A stretch of DNA of 64,000 nt from JAJPKK01 sp963802745 (GTDB lineage: Bacteria; Pseudomonadota; Alphaproteobacteria; Rhizobiales; Xanthobacteraceae): positions 62,001-126,000 of the forward strand of contig CAWDKL010000055.1 of the NCBI GenBank assembly GCA_963802745.1, read 5' to 3'. Below, in pieces: positions 38,231 to 45,790 of this stretch (position 1 is its first letter; every line of letters starts with the position of its first letter). Position numbers and translations under genes: made by a program. Under the pieces are notes generated by a model. It saw only the letters and a list, made by a program, of their open reading frames with translations. It was not told where the DNA came from and searched no databases.

Positions 38231-41200
38231 TGGATTGGCTCCCTCTCACGGGCAATTCTTGTGGCGCACGCCGCAGCAGGCCGTACATGGTCGGCACGAA
38301 CACCAGCGTCGCGACAGTGGCGAACAGCAGGCCGCCGATAACGGCGCGGGCCAGCGGCGCATTCTGCTCGCCGCCCTCGCCGACACCGAGCGCCATCGGA
38401 ATCATGCCGAGAATCATCGCACCGGCGGTCATCAGCACGGGACGCAGCCGGGTGTAACCGGCCTCGACCGCGGCCTGCCGCGGCGACACGCCCATCTCCA
38501 TGCGTTGATTGGCAAACGTGACGACCAGGATGCTGTTGGCGGTGGTCAGCCCGATACACATCAATGTGCCCATTAGGGCCGGCACGCTGACATGGGTCTG
38601 CGACAGGAACAGCATCCACATCACGCCACCCAGCGCGAACGGTACCGCGAGCAGCACGATCACCGGGTCGAGCCAGCTCTGGAAATTGATCACCAGCAGC
38701 AGGTACACCAGCAGCACCGCGACGGCCATGCCGGAGAACAGGCCGTTGTAGCTCTCCCGCATGGTTTCCACCTGGCCGCTCAGCGTCACCGACATCGCGC
38801 TGGCCGCGTCCGGCCGATTCGCTTGGATCACCTCATCGATGGCATTCGCCGCGGAATTGAGATCGCGCCCCTGCACGTCGGCATGGACGTCGAACACCGG
38901 CCGGATGTTGAGCTGCGACATGATCATCGGCACCTTGTCGCGGCCGAATTTCGCTACATTCATCAGCATCTGCGGGGTATCGGTCTGCGGCGCCGTCACG
39001 GGCAAGGTCCACAGCTCCTGGGCCGACGAAATCTTGTAGGTGGGCGTTTGCACCACCAGCGGGTAGCTCACTCCATTACGCGGGTTCAGCCAAAAGTTCG
39101 GCGCGACCTGCGAGCTGTTGCTCAGCGACACCAGAAGATTATCGGCAAGCGTCTTCTGGCCTAACCCCACGGTGCGCGCCATGGTGCGGTCGACATCGAT
39201 GGTCAGCGCCGGCGCATCCGGAACCTGGAACACGTGGGAATCGACGAGGCCCGGCACCCGGCTCAAATCCTGCGATATCTTGGTGGCGAGCGCATAGGCG
39301 GCGTCCGAATTCGGGCCCGAAATCCGGATGTCGATCGGCGACGGCTGGCCGAAATTGAGCACCTGGTTGACGATGTCGGCAGGCTGGAAAAAGAACAGCA
39401 GTTGCGGGAAGCGTTTTGGCAATTCCCGCCGCAAGGCGGCAACGTGTTCCAGCGTCGGCGTATGTTTCTCCTTCAGCGAGATCAACAGTTCGCCGTCCAT
39501 CGGGCCGACCGTTGCCGTATCGCTCAGTGCGACATTGATGCCGCTATATGGCAACCCGATATTGGTCAGCACCACATCGATCTGATCGTTGCCGACGATA
39601 TCGCGGATCGCGGTTTCCACCCGGGCAAAATATTGCTGCGTCTCCTCGATGCGGGTTCCGGGCGGCGCCCGCACATGCAGGCGCATCTGCCCGGCGTCAA
39701 CCTGGGGAAAGAAGTCCATGCCCAGCCGTGGAAACAGCAGCCCCGACGCCACCATCAGGACGGCAAAGAAGCCGACTGTCATCACCGGCCGGTCAACCGT
39801 CCACGACAGCGTATTGCGATGGACTTCACGGAACCGCTCAAAACCCCGCTCGAAGCCGTGATGAATGATGCTGAAAGGGTTCATCCGGCGGCGCGGCTGC
39901 GAAGCCGATGCCCCGTGGCCGCCATGCCCGCCCGCCTGCAACTGCGACGCCATCAGGAACTTGAACAGGATCGGCACCAGCGTGAACGACAGGATCAGGC
40001 TCGCCGCCAGCGACACGATCACGGAGAGCGATAATGGCGAGAACAGATATTTGGCGGTACCGGTCAGCAGGAACACCGGCACGAACACCACGCTGATGGA
40101 GAGCGTGGCCAGAAACGTGGGGATCGCCACCTCCGAGGTGCCGTTAAGGATGGCCTCCTCGATCGGCTCGCCTAACCCGGCATGGCGCTCGATATTCTCG
40201 ATCACCACGGTGGCGTTGTCGACGAGGATGCCGACCGCCAGCGCAAATCCTCCCAAGGTCATCGTGTTCAGCGTCTGCCCGGCGAGATAGAGCACCAGCA
40301 CCGCGGTGATGATCGATAGCGGGATCGACGCCAGGATGATCAGCGTCAACCGCCAATTGCCGAGAAACAGCAGGATCATCAAAGCCGTGAGGCCCGCCGC
40401 CATCAGCCCGCCCATCAGCACGCTGTTCAAGGCCGCCTTGACGAAAATGCCCTGATCGAAAATCGGCGTCACCGTCACGTTTTTCGGGATCAGTTTGCGG
40501 ATGTCGGTCAAAATCTCGCGGACGCCGTCGATCACCGCCAGAGTGGAAACACCGCCGGTCTTGCGCACCAGCATGAGCACGCCGGGCAGGCCGTTCTGGG
40601 TCACCGAATTGGTCTGCACCTGGTAGCCGTCATGGACATGGGCAACGTCGCGCACGAAAATGGTCTTGCCGTCGATCTGCTTGATCGGAAATCCGTTGAT
40701 CGTCGCCAGCACATCGGGGCTGTTGTTCATCGCCACCGCATAGTCCTTGGTGCCGATCTTGACATCGCCGGAGGGCATGATGACGTTCTGCGCCACCAGG
40801 GCGTCGGACACGTCGGCGGGTGTGAGGCCGCGCGCCTGCAACGCCTCCTGGTCGAGATCGACCATGATGACCCGCGGCTTTCCGCCATAAGGGGTCGGCA
40901 CGGCGGCGCCGCGAACCACCGCGAGATCGGGCCTGATGATATTTTGCCCCACATCGTTGAGCGCGGTATCGGACAGCGAATTGCTCGACACGCTGAGCTG
41001 GATGATCGGCACGTCGGTGGCGCCGTAGCGCAAAATTAGCGGCGGCGTGATGTTGCGCGGCATATATTTCATCGCGAACAGGGCCGAGCCCGAAAGCTGC
41101 GAGATGGCGCGGCTCACATCGGCGCCCTCATGTAAATATACCTTGATCACCCCGATGCCGGCGTAGCTGTTAGCCTCCATGCGGGCGATGTCGTCCACCA

Positions 41201-41447
41201 GCGAGGCGAGCTGGCGTTCATGGAAGCTGACGATGCGGTTCTGCATCTCCGGCGCGCTCATGCCGTTGTACATCCACACGACACTGACGACCGGAATGTC
41301 GATCTCCGGAAAAATGTCGGTGGCCATGCGCTGCAAGGCACCGAATGCCAGCATGCAGACGAGCATGATCGACGCGATGATCGTGTAGGGGCGTTTCAGC
41401 GCAAAGCCGGCGAGCGACATGGTCACATCATTCCTGAACAGCGGCAA
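38217..41447 (-). CDS. RND efflux pump, AcrB/MdtC type (HAE1-like)
   Basis: 1076 residues, twelve helices and two large periplasmic loops. Start ATG 41447, or GTG/ATG near 41420 (MSLAGFALKRPYTIIAS). The first gene of the pump-adaptor-duct operon. Helix 4 reads AVGILVDNATVVIEN: the usual pair of proton-relay aspartates is Asp-Asn. Helix 10-11 has CIGLTTANSILVVTFANQ. A His/Gly linker (GGHGGHGASASQ) interrupts the middle. Substrates may be drugs, solvents or plant compounds. No local regulator gene is seen. Confidence 0.93.
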   Translation of the reverse strand: MPLFRNDVTMSLAGFALKRPYTIIASIMLVCMLAFGALQRMATDIFPEIDIPVVSVVWMYNGMSAPEMQNRIVSFHERQLASLVDDIARMEANSYAGIGVIKVYLHEGADVSRAISQLSGSALFAMKYMPRNITPPLILRYGATDVPIIQLSVSSNSLSDTALNDVGQNIIRPDLAVVRGAAVPTPYGGKPRVIMVDLDQEALQARGLTPADVSDALVAQNVIMPSGDVKIGTKDYAVAMNNSPDVLATINGFPIKQIDGKTIFVRDVAHVHDGYQVQTNSVTQNGLPGVLMLVRKTGGVSTLAVIDGVREILTDIRKLIPKNVTVTPIFDQGIFVKAALNSVLMGGLMAAGLTALMILLFLGNWRLTLIILASIPLSIITAVLVLYLAGQTLNTMTLGGFALAVGILVDNATVVIENIERHAGLGEPIEEAILNGTSEVAIPTFLATLSISVVFVPVFLLTGTAKYLFSPLSLSVIVSLAASLILSFTLVPILFKFLMASQLQAGGHGGHGASASQPRRRMNPFSIIHHGFERGFERFREVHRNTLSWTVDRPVMTVGFFAVLMVASGLLFPRLGMDFFPQVDAGQMRLHVRAPPGTRIEETQQYFARVETAIRDIVGNDQIDVVLTNIGLPYSGINVALSDTATVGPMDGELLISLKEKHTPTLEHVAALRRELPKRFPQLLFFFQPADIVNQVLNFGQPSPIDIRISGPNSDAAYALATKISQDLSRVPGLVDSHVFQVPDAPALTIDVDRTMARTVGLGQKTLADNLLVSLSNSSQVAPNFWLNPRNGVSYPLVVQTPTYKISSAQELWTLPVTAPQTDTPQMLMNVAKFGRDKVPMIMSQLNIRPVFDVHADVQGRDLNSAANAIDEVIQANRPDAASAMSVTLSGQVETMRESYNGLFSGMAVAVLLVYLLLVINFQSWLDPVIVLLAVPFALGGVMWMLFLSQTHVSVPALMGTLMCIGLTTANSILVVTFANQRMEMGVSPRQAAVEAGYTRLRPVLMTAGAMILGMIPMALGVGEGGEQNAPLARAVIGGLLFATVATLVFVPTMYGLLRRAPQELPVRGSQSSATA

Positions 41448-42067
41448 GTTTAATCATGCCGGGAACCTTGAATGATTCACTTTCGGGTGAAAGCAGCTCG
41501 TACAAAAACCGAGGGCAAAAGCAGCACGGCAGTCAAGTCTATTAGCGGCCCGGCGTACCTCCGGCCGTCGCTTCTTGACCGCGACAGTTTGCCACATCTG
41601 CGAATCCAAGTCATAACCCCTACGCGTGTCTTTATAGTTATATGGATGATATGCAATGTCAATGCACATCGTCGGCAAGCGCCGCTCCAACGACGGGGAC
41701 GGATGCACGTCATCCTTAGGCCGTGGCGGATCGGTGATGGACGCGCTCGGCAAAGCGGTGCAGCGTGCCTCGGACGATTGATTTGCTTCCTATGACAGGC
41801 CCTATCCCGCATATCGCCAAGGATAGCGCTTGGTCGTAAAGCGCGGCGGTATTAAGTGGTCGATGTGATTCCCTCGGCCAAATCCCTGCGCCCCGCTGAG
41901 ATAGGTTTCATTATGATCATAAGTTTTGTCAGATCATATAATTGAGTATCCGTGCCGCGGCGCGCGGCCCGCCGCGATCGAACTCGAATGTGCTCGCCAA
42001 TACCGCGCAAGCAGAGTATCGTGCATCGCATAGGCGAACTGCCTAATGATCACGAGGGAGGGCATAC
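41448..42067. other. 620-bp divergent intergenic region
   Basis: It holds the promoter of the RND operon (minus) and of the DUF3551 gene (plus, ribosome site GAGGGAGGG at 42054). The stretch 41900-41960 is AT-rich (ATCATAAGTTTTGTCAGATC, ATATAATTGAG) and is the best promoter candidate. A minus-strand open frame at 41454-41669 (71 residues) has no start signal or recognisable content and is not called. Confidence 0.4.
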
Positions 42068-42367
42068 ATGAAACAATTGCTAACGGCCGGCTTGGCGCTG
42101 TCCGCGGTTTTCGCCGTGTTCGGCGAGGCCCGTGCCTATGTCAACTATCCCTGGTGCGCCTTCGGCGAGGGCAGGGGCATGGACTGTGTGTTTGCCAGCA
42201 AGCAACAGTGCGCCAACGACGGGAGGGGCCGGGGGTTCGGCAGCCAGTGCATCGCAAATCCCAACTACAATCCCGGGTTGGGCTCGGTAGTTTCGCCAGG
42301 TCAGGCCGCTACGGGAATTCCGGTCAAAGCGACGGGCCACCACCGGCACAAACCGCCCGTATATTGA
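42068..42367 (+). CDS. DUF3551 family secreted protein
   Basis: 99 residues from ATG 42068. Signal peptide LTAGLALSAVFAVFGEARA, then the DUF3551 pattern YPWCAFGEGRGMDCVFASKQ, QQCANDGRGRGFGSQC and IANPNYNP with four conserved cysteines, probably two disulfides. The family is abundant, in many copies, in Bradyrhizobium and relatives, and has no known function. It lies 275 bp upstream of the RiPP precursor gene on the same strand. Confidence 0.9.
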   Translation: MKQLLTAGLALSAVFAVFGEARAYVNYPWCAFGEGRGMDCVFASKQQCANDGRGRGFGSQCIANPNYNPGLGSVVSPGQAATGIPVKATGHHRHKPPVY

Positions 42368-42465
42368 CGCCTATCCCCCTCTCCCATCGTTCTTCACGCT
42401 GGGAGAGGGTTGGAGGTACCTAGCCCTCTCCCAGCCGCGTGACGAACGCCGGAGTTAGAGGGGAC
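42368..42465. repeat. dispersed palindromic repeat pair (family A, short form)
   Basis: CCCCCTCTCCCATCGTTCTT with CACGCTGGGAGAGGGTTGG faces CTAGCCCTCTCCCAGCCGCG with GACGAACGCC. It can fold into a long hairpin directly after the DUF3551 gene and may end its transcript. Confidence 0.65.
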
Positions 42466-42641
42466 GCGCGTTTGCCCATCGGCCCGGTCAACCGCCGCCA
42501 TTGTCAAATTTTTTGCGCTGCCCTTTTCTCAGTTGGGGACACAGTCTAAAGTGCTGCCGCTAGGCCGGAGATCGACGGCGGATTCGGCTGCCATTGCGAA
42601 GCGCGACGCCGGGTCTCAAAGGCCTCAACGGAGGGGTAACA

Positions 42642-42962
42642 ATGGATCGTAAGCGTCTGGACATCGAAGGCGTTGACAAGGCACTCAAGGACAACAAGCT
42701 GTCGCGGCGCGGGCTGTTGAGCCAGCTCAAGGGGCTTGGGATCGGTCTCGGTGCCGCCGCCATGCTCGCCTCCAAGTCGGATGCACACGGGGCTCCGGGG
42801 GCGACCGTCACGCTCAAGTCCACCAATCCGGCCCTAAATGCCATCATCAAAGAGGCGCCCGTCGCACCCGCGGCTGAAGCCGCCGGTACCGCGGCCGAAG
42901 GCGCCAACCTGCAGCAGATGGCGTATTGGCGGTTTTTCCGCCGCTGGTTCCGCCGTTGGTGA
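42642..42962 (+). CDS. candidate RiPP precursor peptide (radical-SAM substrate)
   Basis: 106 residues from ATG 42642 with GGAGG seven bases before it. Three parts: a charged N-terminal leader (about 1-20), a Tat-like signal (LSRRGLLSQLKGLGIGLGAA, ending ASKSDAHG near residue 50), an Ala/Glu-rich spacer, and the C-terminal tail LQQMAYWRFFRRWFRRW. The tail alternates aromatic residues and arginines with two FRRW units, offering several aromatic-X-X triplets, the kind of site that radical SAM/SPASM enzymes turn into cyclophanes. The next gene, 248 bp on, is such an enzyme. The size, leader plus distinctive core, and location make a modified peptide likely; no database family is claimed. Confidence 0.65.
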   Translation: MDRKRLDIEGVDKALKDNKLSRRGLLSQLKGLGIGLGAAAMLASKSDAHGAPGATVTLKSTNPALNAIIKEAPVAPAAEAAGTAAEGANLQQMAYWRFFRRWFRRW

Positions 42963-43210
42963 ACGCGCCGGCACGTTAGTCCAACGTACCAACGCGCAGT
43001 ATTTTCGCTGGTTCTGCTGCTGGTTTTCGCCGTTTCTGACATACCCCCCGGCGGCGCTGTTGGTATTTGCCTCCGCGGAGACGGTTGGCGGCTTGCCCGC
43101 GGGCGAGCCGCCAAAAGCGGTTCAGGCAAGACGATCTGCGGAGCATCGGCCTCCGTTCCCCACGTCCGGATCCGCGACCATCGGCCAGGCGCCGGAAGGG
43201 CTGATGCGAC

Positions 43211-44359
43211 ATGACCGACGTTGCCACCATCGAACCGCGCGGCGACGCCGATGGCAGTTGCGCATTGCCAGTTTTTACCTTCGTGCTGGTCAAGCTGGCA
43301 TCGCGGTGCAACATCAATTGCACCTATTGCTATTGGTTTCGCGATGCCGAGGTCTACAACAAGCCGGCCCTGCTGACGGCCGAAGCCGAGGATGCGTTTT
43401 GCGCGCGCCTCGAGGATCACATCCGGGAATTCGAGTTGAAAGAATTTCTCATCGTCTTCCACGGCGGCGAACCGCTGCTGTTTCCAAAGCACCGTTTTGC
43501 CGATTTGCAGAAAAAACTTCTCGGCGTCGCGCAGCGCACCGGCTGCCAGATCGAACGCGGCGTCACCACCAATGGCATGATGGTGGACGACGGCTGGGTG
43601 GACCTGTTCAAGACTTTTGACATCATGGTCACCGTCAGCCTCGACGGTCCGCCCGAAATCAACGACAAATTTCGCGTCGATTTCAAGGGCCGCGGGACGC
43701 TGGCGGCGACACTGCAGGGGTTCGAGCGGCTGCGGGCGGCCGGCATCGATCCGGCGCTGATTTCGGTCTGCAATCCCGGCACCGATCCTGGGCGCGTGCT
43801 GGAGTTCGTCGTCGACGAACTCGGCGTGACGGAATTCGACATTCTGCCGCCGGACGCCACCCACAACGATAATCCGCCGCCGATCGACACGTATTTCATC
43901 GCGCTGTTCGACCGGTGGCTCGACACCTACGCCGAACGCGGCGTTCGCGTCAGCACCCTTGACGCCATGATCCGCGGCCTGACCGGGCATCCGTCGGTGT
44001 CCGACACCATCGGACTGGGGCCGATCGACACCGTGACGCTGATGCCCGACGGCGCGCTCGAAGCACTCGACGTACTGCGCATCGCCGGGCACGGCAGCAC
44101 CGCCTCCAAAGCCAGCGTGTTCCGCCATCACCTGCGTGAGGTTCAGCGCGACCCGCTGTGGCGGGAAGCGTTCGATGCCAGCCTCAATCTTGCGGAACCG
44201 TGCCAGGTTTGCGAATTCCGCGACGCCTGCGGCGGCGGCCATCTCGCCCAGCGCTGGTCCCCGGCGCGGCGGTTCGACAATCCCAGCGTCTATTGCGAAA
44301 GCTGGAAACGCATCTTCGCGACATATCTGGAACCGCATCGCCCCGACCCTGATGGTTGA
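43211..44359 (+). CDS. radical SAM/SPASM-like peptide maturase (cyclophane-forming type)
   Basis: 382 residues from ATG 43211. The SAM [4Fe-4S] cluster motif is CNINCTYCYWF (Cys33, 37, 40); GGEPLL (SAM-binding GGE motif) and VSLDGPPEINDKFRVDFKG follow. The C-terminal SPASM-like region has Cys331, 334, 340 and 362 in CQVCEFRDACGGGHL ... NPSVYC, which closely resembles FxsB/GrrM-type maturases that cross-link aromatic side chains in small peptides. It most likely modifies the peptide encoded just upstream. No transporter or protease gene follows; only repeats lie downstream. The family is firm and the chemistry inferred. Confidence 0.85.
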   Translation: MTDVATIEPRGDADGSCALPVFTFVLVKLASRCNINCTYCYWFRDAEVYNKPALLTAEAEDAFCARLEDHIREFELKEFLIVFHGGEPLLFPKHRFADLQKKLLGVAQRTGCQIERGVTTNGMMVDDGWVDLFKTFDIMVTVSLDGPPEINDKFRVDFKGRGTLAATLQGFERLRAAGIDPALISVCNPGTDPGRVLEFVVDELGVTEFDILPPDATHNDNPPPIDTYFIALFDRWLDTYAERGVRVSTLDAMIRGLTGHPSVSDTIGLGPIDTVTLMPDGALEALDVLRIAGHGSTASKASVFRHHLREVQRDPLWREAFDASLNLAEPCQVCEFRDACGGGHLAQRWSPARRFDNPSVYCESWKRIFATYLEPHRPDPDG

Positions 44360-44429
44360 CGTTGACAGTGCCGAGCAACACGGCCACGGCTAAACTATAG
44401 CTAGACCGAATGTCGTTCACAAAACTTGG

Positions 44430-45310
44430 AGTTGCGCGCGTCCCCCTCTCCCCATCGTTCTTTACGATGGGGAGAGGGTTAGGGTGAGGGGCCGGTGCGC
44501 GCACTGACGGCGCGAACGATCGTTCCCTTGCGGCTGCAACGATTGCCCACCCGGAAGCCCTGGCGGAACCCTGCGCCTCACCCTAACCCTCTCCCCACGG
44601 CGTGAAGAACGCCGCGGGGAGAGGGGACGCGCGCGTCCCCGGCTTAAGTGCACGGCATTGCGGCTGAATCTATACCGCTCAGTGAACCCAAAGTTGCGCG
44701 CGTCCCCTCTCCCCATCGTTCTTCACGATGGGGAGAGGGCTAGGGTGAGGGGCCGGTGCGCGCCAAGAGTTCGGGCGCACTCGCTGCTGCTAAAGAAGAC
44801 GATCGGTCGTGGCGCGGGTGCGTGGACCTGCCCCTCACCCTAACCCTCTCCCACGGCGTGAAGAACGCCGCGGGGAGAGGGGAGCGCGAGGTGCATCCCC
44901 GGGCTACGGAGGAGCCGCCGCGTAGCCCGGGTTGAAGGCGCGTAGCGCCGCAAACCCGGGGGTGAGAGAACGGTATTGTGGGCATAACGGTTTCCCTGAA
45001 AACCGCGAGCCAATTCCCTGAGAACAGGGAATCCAGCAGGGAATTTTTGTTTTTTGCTCCGCGCTTCGTGCCCGCGGGGCCGGCACGCAGCGCACGCGGG
45101 CACATTTTTTACCTCTCCCCGGTGGGGAGAGGTCGCCGTCGCGCTTCCGCGCGACGGCGGGTGAGGGGCCTCCGGCCCTCGGAACATACGCCTGGACTTC
45201 AAAGTGCCGGCTCATTTCGACGCTGCATTATTCCAATACACATCTCGGCTCCCCCTCACCCGGCTCGCGCCAGGGCGCGATCCGACCTCTCCCCGCCGGG
45301 GAGAGGTGAA
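44430..45310. repeat. cluster of dispersed palindromic repeats (family A and related)
   Basis: At least three paired elements lie back to back: 44435-44632, 44697-44890 and a variant at 45105-45310 (CTCTCCCCGGTGGGGAGAG / CTCTCCCCGCCGGGGAGAG). Another palindromic unit at 44891-44965 is CCCGGGCTACGGAGGAG / GTAGCCCGGGTT. This fills the 1.1 kb between the radical SAM gene and the large STAND gene and contains no gene. Such clusters often mark insertion hot spots. Confidence 0.8.
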
Positions 45311-45345
45311 CAACTCCGGCCTCGCGCGATGTCCAGCACGGCGGG

Positions 45346-45790
45346 ATGGCGCCGCGGCCCGCGTGGTTCGAGCGCACGCACCGGCATGGCGGTGGCGCAC
45401 ACCGTCGTATCGCGCGGGTCGATGGCGTGGCGGCATGCGGTGGGCGTCAATGATGGTGTGCGGCTCCGATCTTTGCGATAAGCCTATCATATTAGTCCTA
45501 TGCCGGCAAGGCTGAAAGCGATCACGATTTGGCCCGCCAGAACGCGGCGAGCTTCATGAGGCGGCCGGCCCACCCGAGGCGTGCCGGCGGGGCGGCGAGG
45601 GCCGCGAAGTCGCCGCGCCAGGTCATCCACCATCCCGGCGTCGGCGGGCATGAACCGCCCGCGGTCCTGCAGCGCGCGGGCGAGGGCGAGCGCGCGGGAG
45701 AGGTATTCCCGCGCCCGCTCCGGGTCGATCTCCGACATCTTTACGCACGAAACGATCAGGTCGCGCTGGTAGTCGGCGCGATCGGGCTCG
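45346..45790. repeat. copy 1 of a 445-bp direct repeat flanking the TIR-CHAT-STAND gene
   Basis: It matches 51328-51770 in the same orientation. It covers the last TPR, the C-terminal cap of the gene (SEIDPERAREYLSRALALA ... VLAGQIVIAFSLAGIGLI) and about 140 bp of downstream DNA (GCACCGGCATGGCGGTGGCG). The two copies differ at many scattered positions by eye, so the duplication is not recent. Confidence 0.8.

Noticed and set aside
41454..41753. Minus-strand 99-residue open frame before the RND operon
   Set aside because: No ribosome site, signal or family pattern; lies in the likely promoter region.
42838..43620. 260-residue plus-strand open frame across the precursor-maturase gap
   Set aside because: Overlaps the ends of both real genes in a different frame, with no start site or family content.
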